Positions 1 through 8,414 are shown, numbered from the stretch's first letter. The stretch is DNA of 28,122 bases from CAZSAA01 sp964604915 (GCA_964604915.1 CAZSAA010000007.1:1-28122); one strand, 5' to 3'. The notes: generated from the letters alone by a model not told the origin. Numbers and translations: made by a program.

Positions 1-543
1 GATTTCGCTCAGATGCCACTCTATATATGGCGATTCAAATTTTTTCTGATCAGTATTGGGATAAAGTTGCTTCCATTTTTCAAAATATAAAAAATGGCAA
101 CATTCATGCATAATAACCTCCATCGCATAAGATGTCCTTTTATAATTATACGCCAACGAAAAACTCCATTTTTCTAAAAAACGGGGGCTAATGGGGTTAA
201 TAGAAATCATTGCCGTAATCTTCCTATTCTTTGGCCATCTAATCTGCAAAATATCAGAAATGGCCAAAAAAAATTTCATATCAATCTTCTGTCACTCCTT
301 TTCGTACTTCTTCCTATTCATTTCGATATCCTCTCTATGCTCTTTCCTGAATTTTGAGATATAGCGCTTTAAAAACTCTATCTGTTTATCTTCTTTTTCA
401 AAAGAAAAAACCTTTTTAATATCAGGATGTCGCTGGATTATATACTTTTCCCAGCCTCGTTCGTTCTGGAATAAAAAACCATGCATCCAATCAATTTCTT
501 GGGATAAGGGAATATTTATAAATTTTATTTTTGGCCAATCCAT
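1..543 (-). pseudogene. HExxH metalloprotease-like protein, interrupted by in-frame TGA, 3' end outside window
   Basis: Reading right to left, an ATG at 543-541 opens 83 codons ending in TGA at 294-292. The same frame then continues open to the window edge, with an ATG at 279-277. The second part holds HECCH (positions 108-94), matching the HExxH zinc-binding motif of metallopeptidases, followed later by an ESPYIEWHLSE stretch. Because both halves share one frame and no other gap separates them, I read this as a single gene with a nonsense codon (possibly TGG to TGA), not as two genes. The alternative is two coupled genes: AAGGAG overlaps the stop, but lies 15 bases from the next ATG, which is long for a ribosome site. 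It lies 32 bases downstream of the TMTC-like gene and shares its TTAGGT-ATG or TAGGT-ATG start context. Substrate and role are unknown. No signal peptide is seen. Confidence 0.6.
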
Positions 544-575
544 ACCTAAATATTACTCCAAATATGCGCAATATT

Positions 576-2293
576 CTATCTCATCTCCAACATCATCAAC
601 CCTATCTCCTCATCCCCTGGATACAAGCTCAGATATTGCCGGCCGATCACCCTAGCCTTTTCCGCATTCCCCAAAGCGTAATACGCATAGAATGCTTGCT
701 TGAGACTATATTCCGGCGGAAAGTTTTTTTCCATCAATAAAATAGTTTCGTCCAACGCGACCACATCCTGTTGGGCGATAGCTAGGCGGATAAGGCTGAC
801 ATAGGGTAAGGTAAATTCCGAGCTAATCCCGATAGAACGGTGATATTCTTTTTCTGCTTCTTCCAACCTCCCCTGGCTCGCTAAGACGTTGCCGAGATTA
901 TAGGACACCTGGGGGTAGCGTTGGTCCAGTTCGAGCGAGCGTCGATATTCTTTTTCTGCTTCTTCTAGGCGGCCGGCGGCGGCATAGGCCATGCCAAGAT
1001 TATTATGTTGGATATAACTGTTGGGGGTATAGCGGATATTTTTTTCATAAAAGGTGATAGGGTCGTGCCAATCACGGTTACGCCGGATAGTGAGTGTAGC
1101 TAAAATGACTATGATAGCAACGAAGACAGCGATAGCGATAATCCGTAAAATATCCTTCCTGCGTTTGGCCAATATACCGATCGCCTTTCCAATCAAAGCC
1201 AAAATAGCCAGCCAGAAACCGGCCATCGGCAGATAGAGCCAATGCTCATAGAGCGGACGGTTGATGGAAATGATATTGGTACGCGGTAGCAGAAGGATGA
1301 GGAACCAGGCTAGCCCGAACGATACCAGCCGATTCTTCTTCCACGATCGGATGATGAGATAGCCGAATAATACCCCAAGTATGACAAACGAAAACACGGA
1401 CCAGGACCAGACGGATACTACCGGTTCTATTTCATAAGCCATATGCAGATTAGCTGGCACGAACAGGAGATAAATATACTTAGAGAAGACGTAGGTGAAG
1501 GTGAGCAGGCGCACNNNNNNNNNNCGCCGAGAGTAGAATCATATCCCTGGTCATAGTCCATCCCGCCTAAAATATCATTGAAATCCAGGATGGTGATACG
1601 GAGCAGAAAATACGCAACAGAAATACCGGCGAAAGCTAAGATGGGAAAAAGACTAGAACGCCAAGCCTGCCGCCGGAAGAAAAAAGCCACCTCGATCATG
1701 AAGATCAGGCCCGGCAGCATGATCGACTGCTCTTTGGTAAGCAGGGCAAGGATGAAGGCGCCGAGGCTTAAATATAAGAATTTCTTTTCATTTCGCTGTC
1801 GGAAATACACATAGGCCAGCAAGACGCCAACGCCGAGCGCCGCGGCCATCGGGTCAGCCCGGCCGGCAACATAGGTAACCGCTTCCGTCTGCAAAGGATG
1901 AAGGATAAAGAGAAGGGAAACCGCTCCGGCTAACCACTCCTTGGCACCCAGTCGGCGGAACAGGAGGAAGAGAAGCCAACCAGCTAAGACATGCCAAAGC
2001 AGATTAGTAAGATGATATCCCCAGGGAGCCAAGCCGAAAATATGATAGTCAGCGGCAAAGGATATAAGTAGCAAGGGCCGCCAATAGTTAGTGACCTGGC
2101 CGGATCCGGCTATCAGGTTCTGGGAAAAATACTCCGGCAAATATGAGAAATCCTTGATATACGCGTTATTAGTAATCACGTCATCATCATCCCAAAACAG
2201 CTGGTTGCCGAAAGAATTGCTATAGGCCAACAACCCTGCCGCCAAAAGGAGGATGAGAGCGATGAGTCCGGTTTTCTTGCGCCAGATTTCCAT
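576..2293 (-). CDS. TMTC-like GT-C membrane glycosyltransferase with TPR tail (split by assembly gap)
   Basis: A multi-spanning protein starting at ATG 2293. Residues 34-38 read WDDDD just after the first membrane helix, the usual place for the acidic catalytic/metal motif of GT-C glycosyltransferases of the PMT/TMTC type. Helices fill the first 250 residues. After the gap comes a segment beginning VRLLTFTYVFSKYIYLLF, typical of the TMTC central domain, then three more helices and at least two tetratricopeptide repeats with LEEAEKEYRRSLEL and LEEAEKEYHRSI. Family members are polytopic and transfer a sugar from a lipid donor to extracytoplasmic protein; the substrate here is not visible. Ten Ns at 1515-1524 throw the two halves into different frames. 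The halves rejoin only if the true gap length is 2 modulo 3, so this is an assembly artefact, not a biological frameshift. Stop is TAG at 578-576. Confidence 0.8.
1515..1524. other. Assembly gap of 10 Ns inside the TMTC-like gene
   Basis: Ten consecutive Ns. The flanking halves of the gene are out of frame with each other across exactly ten bases, so the placeholder length is not the true length. Confidence 0.95.
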
Positions 2294-2322
2294 ACCTATA
2301 TTGTAATATCAATAAGGAAAAC

Positions 2323-2352
2323 AAGGAAGGCCGCACGTAGGCGGCCTTCCTT
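2323..2352 (-). terminator. Intrinsic terminator after the RNase J gene
   Basis: A perfect 12-bp stem (AAGGAAGGCCGC with its complement) around a 6-base loop lies 41 bases past the RNase J stop and 29 bases before the TMTC-like start. On the minus strand it is followed by a T-rich stretch (GTTTTCCTTATT). Confidence 0.75.
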
Positions 2353-2393
2353 TATACAGTCCTTATTAAATTACTTTATCCGCAATCCCTAAA

Positions 2394-4211
2394 TTATACC
2401 TTGATGATAACCGGTAAAACCATCGGGCGCCGCTTAGTCTTGTTGAATAGGAATTGCCCGACATCGTTTCTGATCTTGTTCTTGATGTATTCATCATCAG
2501 CCATAGTCATCGGGTTCTTGTCTTTTACTATCTTCTTCACTTTCATACGGGTATTCTCGATCAAATCGCGATTTTCCTTCATATAGACGAAGCCGCGGGA
2601 GATGATGTCAGGATTGCCGATGATATCGCCGGTCTTGGCGTCGATAGTAGCGATGATAACGATCATGCCATCACCAGCCATCATCCGCCTATCGCGCAAT
2701 ACCACCTCGGAAACGTCGCCCACCCCTAGGCCGTCGACGAAGACATAATCGGCTGGCACTTTTTCTTTGGTAAGGCTGCCAGTTACTTTTCCGTCGCTAA
2801 GCTTATGGAATTCTACCACCTGCCCGTTGTCAGCCACGAATATCTTATCCTTGGCGATACCTACTTGCTCAGCTAATTCGGCGTGAGCGCGGAGCATATA
2901 GTGATTGGCTTCTATGGGCATAAAATATTCTGGACGGACCAAGCGCATCATCAGCTTGAGGTCTTCCTGCTTGGCGTGTCCGCCAGCATGGATATCAAGC
3001 ATCTTGTAGTGGATGATCTTGGCTCCTTGGCGCACGACCATGTCCATCAGGCTCTGGATAGAGCGCTCATTTCCTGGAATAACCGAGGACGAGAACAGCA
3101 CCGTATCGCCATGCTTGAGCGATACCACCCGATGCTCCCCGTTTACCACGCGCGAAAGGAAGGCATTGCTTTCGCCCTGCGCCCCAGTACCAATGATTAT
3201 TACCTTATTATCCGGTAGCTTGTTAACTTCCTTATCATCTACTAATATCTGAGGATTGAACTTGAGATAGCCGATCTCGTGCGCTACTTCCACGTTAGAA
3301 GCTATGCTCCTGCCTTGAAGGCTGACCCGGCGCCCGTAACGGGCGGCGAGTTCAAATATCTTCTGGATACGGGAAAGTTGGGAAGCGAAGGTGCCGATGA
3401 TGACGCGTCCTTCGATCTTCTCGATGAGCTTTCCCATCTCATCGCCAATGGCCGATTCGGAAATTTGATAGCCCGGATGAGTAGCATCGGTAGAATCGGA
3501 CATTAGCATCAATACGCCTTCCGTTCCTATCCGCGCTATCCTCTGCACGTCAGCTGGCTTGTCATTTACCGGCGAGAAATCTATCTTAAAGTCCCCAGTA
3601 TGCATCACTGTTCCCATCGGGGTCTTCACGATGATAGCGAAACAGTCAGGAATGGAATGATTGACGCGGACGAATTCGATGGTGAAATATTTACCGAGCT
3701 GCAAGCTCATGGTATCGTCAATCTCTTTAATCTTGAGCTGAGGAGCAGTCTTGAAGTCTAAATGGCGCTTGCGCACCAATCCGGCCGTCATCCGCCCCAT
3801 GAACATCGGCGGATTACCAATCTCGCCCATGATGTGCGGGATGCCGCCGATATGATCATAGTGGCCATGAGTGATTATCACGCCCTTGATGTGATCCTTC
3901 TTGTCTTGCAGATAGGTGACATTGGGGATGATGTAGTCAATGCCAGGCATATCTTCCTCTGGAAATTGCAGACCCATGTCAATGAGAATTATCTCATCGT
4001 TATATTCCATTAGCGTCATGTTGCGGCCAACTTCTTCAAGTCCGCCCATACCTATTATCCTGAGCTGGTCCTTCCCCGAAGAGAAAATGGTTTCTTTTCC
4101 TTTGTCTTTGGCCGAAGGAAAACGGCTTGAAACGCGGCGAGTTTGAGGACGCGGCGCTACGGTCTTGCCATCTGAAGCGGGCTTCAGGGCAGGTTTGTAT
4201 TTAGTTATCAT
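2394..4211 (-). CDS. rnj: Ribonuclease J
   Basis: A 605-residue metallo-beta-lactamase/beta-CASP ribonuclease with 5'-to-3' exo- and endonuclease activity in mRNA decay and rRNA maturation. The zinc motif HGHYDHIGG begins at residue 115. MHTGDFKID and the beta-CASP motifs (LMSDSTDATHPG, GTFASQLSRI, DIHAGGHAKQED) follow in family order. The C-terminal domain ends PMVLPVIIKV. The first 45 residues are a basic, low-complexity extension before DQLRIIGMGGLEEVGRN, where most homologs begin. It may be a real lineage-specific tail, since no better internal start is evident. It lies 72 bases downstream of the oligopeptide-binding-type gene, in the same direction, with no terminator seen between them, and is closed by the hairpin at 2323-2352. 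Confidence 0.95.
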   Translation of the reverse strand: MITKYKPALKPASDGKTVAPRPQTRRVSSRFPSAKDKGKETIFSSGKDQLRIIGMGGLEEVGRNMTLMEYNDEIILIDMGLQFPEEDMPGIDYIIPNVTYLQDKKDHIKGVIITHGHYDHIGGIPHIMGEIGNPPMFMGRMTAGLVRKRHLDFKTAPQLKIKEIDDTMSLQLGKYFTIEFVRVNHSIPDCFAIIVKTPMGTVMHTGDFKIDFSPVNDKPADVQRIARIGTEGVLMLMSDSTDATHPGYQISESAIGDEMGKLIEKIEGRVIIGTFASQLSRIQKIFELAARYGRRVSLQGRSIASNVEVAHEIGYLKFNPQILVDDKEVNKLPDNKVIIIGTGAQGESNAFLSRVVNGEHRVVSLKHGDTVLFSSSVIPGNERSIQSLMDMVVRQGAKIIHYKMLDIHAGGHAKQEDLKLMMRLVRPEYFMPIEANHYMLRAHAELAEQVGIAKDKIFVADNGQVVEFHKLSDGKVTGSLTKEKVPADYVFVDGLGVGDVSEVVLRDRRMMAGDGMIVIIATIDAKTGDIIGNPDIISRGFVYMKENRDLIENTRMKVKKIVKDKNPMTMADDEYIKNKIRNDVGQFLFNKTKRRPMVLPVIIKV

Positions 4212-4283
4212 GAGTTTGTGAGATGGACGAGCTACCTAAAGCGGAAAATCGCCATCTGCGTTACTTATTAATGAGAAAAGTTC

Positions 4284-6239
4284 CTAAAGTTGGAAATTCT
4301 TCTTAGTTTTTATATACCACTTGGTAATGTCGGAAAAACGATCGGCCGGTTCGGCTATTTCCTTCCCTTCGATGCCTTTTACCTGCTTGGTCACGGCATA
4401 CGCGTAGGTAGGAGTATACAGGAATATGGCCGGGGCATCTGCAGCGATAGCGTCCTGGATTTCGCCATATAAGGCGATACGTTGTGCTTCATCGAAAGAT
4501 GAACGGGCGGAAATCAATTTAGCATCCACCTCCGTGTTCTTATAGCGCGCGACGTTCGGGCCTTGTCCTATCTGGGTCGAGTGCCAGAATACTGAAATAT
4601 CCGGATCATGACCGACGAACTGTCCCGCCAGTATGACTTCGAAATTAGCCGTCTTGCTCGCTTGGTCTAGTTCGGACGCAGAGATGCTCTTGATAGATGT
4701 CCGAATACCCAGAGATTCGAAAGATGATTTAATTGATTCGGCGGCGGCCTGATTCTCGCTGCCGCTTACATAGGAAAGGGTGATAGATAATATCTCAGGC
4801 GCCTGCTTCTCTTTGGCTGGCTTCTTGATCAGCCAATCGCCAAGCGGGTCGAAGCCTTTCTGTTTCGCGCTATCGATGACAAGCTTCTCCAAGCCATATT
4901 GTTCCAAAGAGTCATAGCTATTTACCGTCTCCTGGCTGATGGGGAATATCTCCCAGCCCTCATCGGCTAATATCTGCTTAGCGGCCGTCAGATCATATCC
5001 GCCCATATCTTGCGCTTTATACGCGTACGATGAGGCGGGCAAGGGGCTGGCATTGGCGATATAATGCCCGGAGCCAATCGCCTCGATCAGGGCGTCACGG
5101 GAAATAGCCTTCTGCAAAGCTGCCCTTATCTCCTTGTCACCCAAATAACTATTCTTTTCCGCGTTGAAAAAGAGAGAATTTACTTGGGCGATAGGGAAAT
5201 AATGGAATTCTAAGGAATTCTTGACCATCACGCTAGATAAGTTGGAAGATGATACATATGATACGCCGTCGATGTGATGAGAATTGAGGGCGCCGATAGC
5301 GCTCTGTTCATCAGCATAGAATTTGAAGGTAATCTGCTTGATATATGGAGCCTTACCGTAATAATCAGCGTTAGCCTCTAGGGTGTATTCTTTTATCTCC
5401 CCATCCCTATTCTTCACCAGGTCTTTGAAACGATATGGGCCGGATCCGATCGGACGGATATTGAGTTCGGATAGGGTAATGGAGGCTGGGGTAGCGGCGG
5501 TCCAGACGCTCTCAGGCATGATAAAGAAATCCAGGAGATCGAGCACGCCGGCGTAAGCTTCGCTGAGCTTCACCTTCAGGGTGTGATCATCAACTTTTTC
5601 CATCTCGATACCGGATAGCTGTTTCCTGAGCGATGAATTATACTCTTGATCCTTTACCAAGGAAAAAGTGAAAATGATATCATCAGCATCTAATGGTTCG
5701 CCATTATGCCACTTAGCGGACTGCTTCAATTCAATCGTATATTCCTTGTGATCCTCACTCTGCGTCCAACTCTGCGCCAGATCGCCGATAATGTGTCCGC
5801 TGCTATCATGGGTGAATAAGGAAGAGAAGACAAGGCGGGCGATATCTTGGTCGACATCGCGATTCTCAGAGTAGAGCGGGTTGATATATTTAGGGTAACC
5901 AACAACTCCTTCGGTATAGGTACCACCATAGGCTGGAGTAGCGGAGAGATGCCGGCTAAGAAAATTTACCACTAAATAACCTAACGCGATGACTAGGACA
6001 ATCAAGCAAATATTGATGATAGTACGCTCTTTGCGGCTGATGAACTTGCCGAGATATTTCACTTGGTGCCGATCGGGTATGGCGCGGGTAGATAGGGAAT
6101 ACACCAAATTGCGGTCCAGGTCTTCTTCCTTTACTTCCCGTCTTTTACGTTTCCTCCCCCTTATCTTTGACAAAAAAGAAGCAATCGATAACTTTGCCTT
6201 CTTTTTTTGAAGTCTAGTTTGCTTATCCGAGGAATTCAC
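4284..6239 (-). CDS. Membrane-anchored oligopeptide-binding protein (SBP_bac_5 family)
   Basis: A 651-residue extracytoplasmic solute-binding protein of the peptide/nickel ABC-transporter class. A 70-residue basic cytoplasmic segment precedes one membrane helix (about 73-94, INICLIVLVIALGYLVVNFL). The periplasmic-binding fold follows, with the family's characteristic opening (GTYTEGVVGYPKYINPLYS), AQSWTQSEDHKEYTIEL and KWHNGEPLDADDIIFTF. There is no lipobox cysteine, so anchoring is by the helix instead of lipid. The long cytoplasmic tail is unusual for the family. No permease or ATPase gene is nearby, so partner subunits must be elsewhere or the protein has another role. It starts 18 bases after the secG stop, probably cotranscribed with it. 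Confidence 0.88.
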   Translation of the reverse strand: MNSSDKQTRLQKKKAKLSIASFLSKIRGRKRKRREVKEEDLDRNLVYSLSTRAIPDRHQVKYLGKFISRKERTIINICLIVLVIALGYLVVNFLSRHLSATPAYGGTYTEGVVGYPKYINPLYSENRDVDQDIARLVFSSLFTHDSSGHIIGDLAQSWTQSEDHKEYTIELKQSAKWHNGEPLDADDIIFTFSLVKDQEYNSSLRKQLSGIEMEKVDDHTLKVKLSEAYAGVLDLLDFFIMPESVWTAATPASITLSELNIRPIGSGPYRFKDLVKNRDGEIKEYTLEANADYYGKAPYIKQITFKFYADEQSAIGALNSHHIDGVSYVSSSNLSSVMVKNSLEFHYFPIAQVNSLFFNAEKNSYLGDKEIRAALQKAISRDALIEAIGSGHYIANASPLPASSYAYKAQDMGGYDLTAAKQILADEGWEIFPISQETVNSYDSLEQYGLEKLVIDSAKQKGFDPLGDWLIKKPAKEKQAPEILSITLSYVSGSENQAAAESIKSSFESLGIRTSIKSISASELDQASKTANFEVILAGQFVGHDPDISVFWHSTQIGQGPNVARYKNTEVDAKLISARSSFDEAQRIALYGEIQDAIAADAPAIFLYTPTYAYAVTKQVKGIEGKEIAEPADRFSDITKWYIKTKKNFQL

Positions 6240-6257
6240 AAGAATTCGAAAAATCTT

Positions 6258-6470
6258 TTAGAGGATCACCGCTAAGAAAGAAGTGATGAGGAACAAGGCG
6301 GCTAATATAATAGTAGCATTGAACAGCTTTTTTTCCAAACCGCGCTTAGTAAGATAAACTCCGCCGGAGCCGCCAAACGCGCTACCAAGGCCAGTCCCCC
6401 GGCTTTGGAACAAGATAGCGAGCATCAGGAGAATAGAAATTACGAATTGGGCGATTTTTAGCCAATACAT
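6258..6470 (-). CDS. secG: Preprotein translocase subunit SecG
   Basis: A 70-residue two-helix membrane protein. Helix one is about residues 5-22 and helix two about 50-69, linked by a glycine-rich loop (GTGLGSAFGGSGG) containing the hallmark SecG pattern after ILFQSRGTGLG. SecG is the small non-essential subunit of the SecYEG channel and aids SecA-driven export. Its ATG lies only 3 bases from the rplT stop, so it is almost certainly translated from the infC-rpmI-rplT message, coupling an export component to ribosomal-protein expression. Confidence 0.93.
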   Translation of the reverse strand: MYWLKIAQFVISILLMLAILFQSRGTGLGSAFGGSGGVYLTKRGLEKKLFNATIILAALFLITSFLAVIL

Positions 6471-6473
6471 ATC

Positions 6474-6818
6474 TTATTTAAGTTGAGAAATCACCTTTTC
6501 AAGCACTCCTTTATTATTAACCGCTAAATCCGCTAAGATCTTGCGATCCAATTCTATATTATTCTTCTTTAAGGAGCCGATTAACTTGGAATAGGATAGG
6601 CCCTTCTCTTTAGCGAAGGCGCCGATCTTGATCTGCCAGAGACCGCGCATATCGCGCTTCTTGCGGCGGCGATCCTTGAAGGCGTGTGCCCCAGCCTTAG
6701 TGCTAGCCGTCTTAGCTAGCTTGATCAGCTTCTTGCGGCCCCACTTAAAACCTTTAACCTTCTGGAGAAGATTGTGACGCTTCTTTACATGGTTCATTCC
6801 TCTTTTTACTCTAGGCAT
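6474..6818 (-). CDS. rplT: 50S ribosomal protein L20
   Basis: A 114-residue basic protein of normal family length. It begins MPRVKRGMNHVKKRHNLL, and includes AFKDRRRKKRDMRGLWQIKI and the C-terminal YSKLIGSLKKNNIELDRK. L20 binds 23S rRNA early in large-subunit assembly and, in other bacteria, represses its own operon. It follows rpmI by 23 bases. Confidence 0.98.
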   Translation of the reverse strand: MPRVKRGMNHVKKRHNLLQKVKGFKWGRKKLIKLAKTASTKAGAHAFKDRRRKKRDMRGLWQIKIGAFAKEKGLSYSKLIGSLKKNNIELDRKILADLAVNNKGVLEKVISQLK

Positions 6819-6841
6819 ACTGGTGTACGGTTACGAAAAAA

Positions 6842-7039
6842 TTAATTATATTGAGCCAAGGTCTTGATGGTCTTGACCAGAGTCTTGGTGGTATCGATAT
6901 CACGGCGCTTCTGACGAGTGGTCTTGCCGGTTTCACGAGCATTGAAGTGATCCTGGCCAGCTTTGCGCTGCTTGAGCTTCTTAGTACCAGTGAGTTTAAA
7001 ACGCTTGGCAGTCGCTTTATGGGTTTTTATTTTCGGCAT
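6842..7039 (-). CDS. rpmI: 50S ribosomal protein L35
   Basis: A 65-residue, strongly basic protein beginning MPKIKTHKATAKRFKLTGT, with the L35 signature KTHKATAKRF. It sits in the conserved order infC-rpmI-rplT. The gap from infC (7040-7092) holds a small hairpin with a T-run, which could tune how much transcript reaches rpmI and rplT. Confidence 0.98.
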   Translation of the reverse strand: MPKIKTHKATAKRFKLTGTKKLKQRKAGQDHFNARETGKTTRQKRRDIDTTKTLVKTIKTLAQYN

Positions 7040-7052
7040 ACGTTTTCAAGAT

Positions 7053-7074
7053 AAAAAAACAGGTAAAAAACCTG
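7053..7074 (-). terminator. Weak terminator or attenuator between infC and rpmI
   Basis: On the minus strand a 5-bp stem (CAGGT/ACCTG) with a T5 loop is followed directly by seven Ts. The stem is short, so only partial termination would be expected. Its position, between infC and the ribosomal-protein pair, fits a role in setting their ratio. Confidence 0.4.
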
Positions 7075-7092
7075 AACATGAAAATCAAGTCC

Positions 7093-7650
7093 TTATTTTT
7101 TATTAATTAATACAATACTAAGCCGTCCGCCCTGAATTGTCAAGGGTTGCTCTATTTCTAAGCTAATATTCGGTTTAGCCTTTACTTTGGCCACGAAGCT
7201 GTTCATGATTTCGGCCGCTTTCTGAGTATGTTGCCTTTCCCGGCCTTTAAGCATCATGTCAAGTTTTAGCTTATTTTCCTTAGCTAAGAACTTCTCCGCC
7301 TGGTCGACGCGGAAATTGAAATCATGTTCGCTAATCCGGAAAGTGAGGCGGATATTCTTGGTTTCCACCTTCTTCTGCATCATCTTCTGCTTATGTGCCT
7401 TCTTCTGCTGTTCATATTTGAACTGGCCCATATCCAGGATCTTGGCAATCGGCGGATTAGCCTTCGGATTCACTTCGACTAAATCCATTTCCAGATCCTT
7501 GGCTCGCTGTATTGCTTCTTCCGTATCGACTGGTCCGATACTTTCGCCGTTCTCGTCGATAAGGAAGACCTGCGGGCTCTTTATCAGGTAATTGGACAGG
7601 AAACGCTTTTCCTCTTTCTTCTGTTCTATCCTATGGAATTTAATCCTCAT
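7093..7650 (-). CDS. infC: Translation initiation factor IF-3
   Basis: A 185-residue factor that binds the 30S subunit, proofreads initiator tRNA and start codon, and prevents early subunit joining. The N-domain has VFLIDENGES and MDLVEVNPKANPPIAKILD; the C-domain has KNIRLTFRISEHDFNFRV and MLKGRERQH. The ATG at 7650 gives about 20 residues before the family's usual beginning, and no later Met is available before residue 55. A TGATATAAT element lies only 3 bases upstream of that ATG, so a promoter there would start transcription inside the reading frame. infC in other bacteria often uses a rare start codon, so a downstream non-ATG start is possible. It is the first gene of the translation/export block. 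Confidence 0.96.
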   Translation of the reverse strand: MRIKFHRIEQKKEEKRFLSNYLIKSPQVFLIDENGESIGPVDTEEAIQRAKDLEMDLVEVNPKANPPIAKILDMGQFKYEQQKKAHKQKMMQKKVETKNIRLTFRISEHDFNFRVDQAEKFLAKENKLKLDMMLKGRERQHTQKAAEIMNSFVAKVKAKPNISLEIEQPLTIQGGRLSIVLINKK

Positions 7651-7653
7651 TTG

Positions 7654-7662
7654 ATTATATCA
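7654..7662 (-). promoter_or_regulatory. infC: Candidate extended -10 promoter for infC
   Basis: The minus strand reads TGATATAAT, a full TGn plus TATAAT match, ending 3 bases before the assigned infC ATG. No good -35 hexamer is visible at normal spacing. The position would place the transcript start within the first codons of the gene as drawn. Confidence 0.4.
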
Positions 7663-7730
7663 AGTTAATTACCCTCCCTTTATATCCGAAAACTTAGGAA
7701 AAGTCAAGGAAAGCTGGGGTAAATAGAGAT

Positions 7731-7761
7731 AAAAAAAGGACCCTCCGTAATTGAAGAGTCC
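7731..7761 (-). terminator. Intrinsic terminator after the 131-residue unknown gene
   Basis: On the minus strand a 9-bp stem including two G-U pairs (GGACTCTTC/GGAGGGTCC), with a 6-base loop, is followed by seven Ts. It lies just past the stop at 7768 and separates that gene from infC. Confidence 0.85.
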
Positions 7762-7767
7762 AAAGAT

Positions 7768-8163
7768 TTAGATATAAAGTATCTTTTCTTGCATGAAAAA
7801 GGCATCGCCTACCTCATTACAAGCCACGTTATACCTATCCTCGACGAAATCGCCACCGCCCGAATATACAAGTGGCGCGATGTTGATAGCGTCGTGATAT
7901 TTCTTCCCGCCGATAAAGTCAGCGGTTTTCAGAGATCGAGGGTTAGCGGTTTTCCGTCGTCCTGGCGAAATGCCCAGAATTTCAAACTCTGAGACTTTCC
8001 TAGCCACCTTCAAGTGCGCCTTAGGCACGAAGATAATTGTCCCAGCCGGAATCAGGAAGGAAAGGATGTTCACAATATAGCCGCCCTCTCTCTTACGATA
8101 GCCAATGACGACATTTAGGGGAGCCGACTCCTTCGCCAACAAGAAAATATTCCTATGATCCAT
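7768..8163 (-). CDS. Hypothetical protein, 131 residues
   Basis: Not recognised. The protein has a hydrophobic stretch (IVNILSFLIPAGTIIFVP) near residues 31-48, a basic centre (ISPGRRKTANPRSLK) and a more acidic C-terminal part. No signal peptide, catalytic motif or known domain is evident. It overlaps the preceding small membrane-protein gene by 11 bases, a sign of translational coupling, and ends just before a strong terminator. The pair therefore looks like the tail of an operon whose beginning is lost in the gap at 8415-8514. Confidence 0.6.
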   Translation of the reverse strand: MDHRNIFLLAKESAPLNVVIGYRKREGGYIVNILSFLIPAGTIIFVPKAHLKVARKVSEFEILGISPGRRKTANPRSLKTADFIGGKKYHDAINIAPLVYSGGGDFVEDRYNVACNEVGDAFFMQEKILYI

Positions 8164-8413
8164 GGCTCAGGGATTTAGAGTCATCCGGTCCAAATAGTTT
8201 CCGGACAAACTGCCCGATACGTATTGCCAATTGCTTTATCCAAGACCTGGTAGCTGACGTTCCCAGCCAATATCCTAATAAGGCAGCTAAAAGATTAGCC
8301 ACGAACCCTATTGCCACTATCCTGATTAGCGTACCGGTTCGAAAAAAATCAACCGCGTATCCCAAGAACCAAGACAGGCAAAGGAAAAAGGCAATCTCCG
8401 CTAAAACAATCAT
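8153..8413 (-). CDS. Small two-helix membrane protein, start uncertain at assembly gap
   Basis: An 86-residue reading frame, not recognised. Two hydrophobic segments (AEIAFFLCLSWFLGYAV and IVAIGFVANLLAALLGYWLG) suggest two membrane helices, followed by a basic tail (SWIKQLAIRIGQFVRKLFG). The ATG at 8413 is one base from the run of Ns, so the true start may lie within the gap. Its stop overlaps the start of the 131-residue gene. Confidence 0.55.
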   Translation of the reverse strand: MIVLAEIAFFLCLSWFLGYAVDFFRTGTLIRIVAIGFVANLLAALLGYWLGTSATRSWIKQLAIRIGQFVRKLFGPDDSKSLSHGS

Positions 8414-8414
8414 C

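Noticed and set aside
1..543. Alternative genetic code with TGA read as Gly or Trp
   Set aside because: TGA ends the pseudouridine synthase gene (27636-27638) in the right place, and large conserved genes here contain no in-frame TGA. A single case is better explained as a mutation or error.
1..543. Selenocysteine codon at 294-292
   Set aside because: The TGA lies in a charged lysine/glutamate region with no redox motif, and I see no convincing stem-loop just after it. The flanking residues fit a lost tryptophan better.
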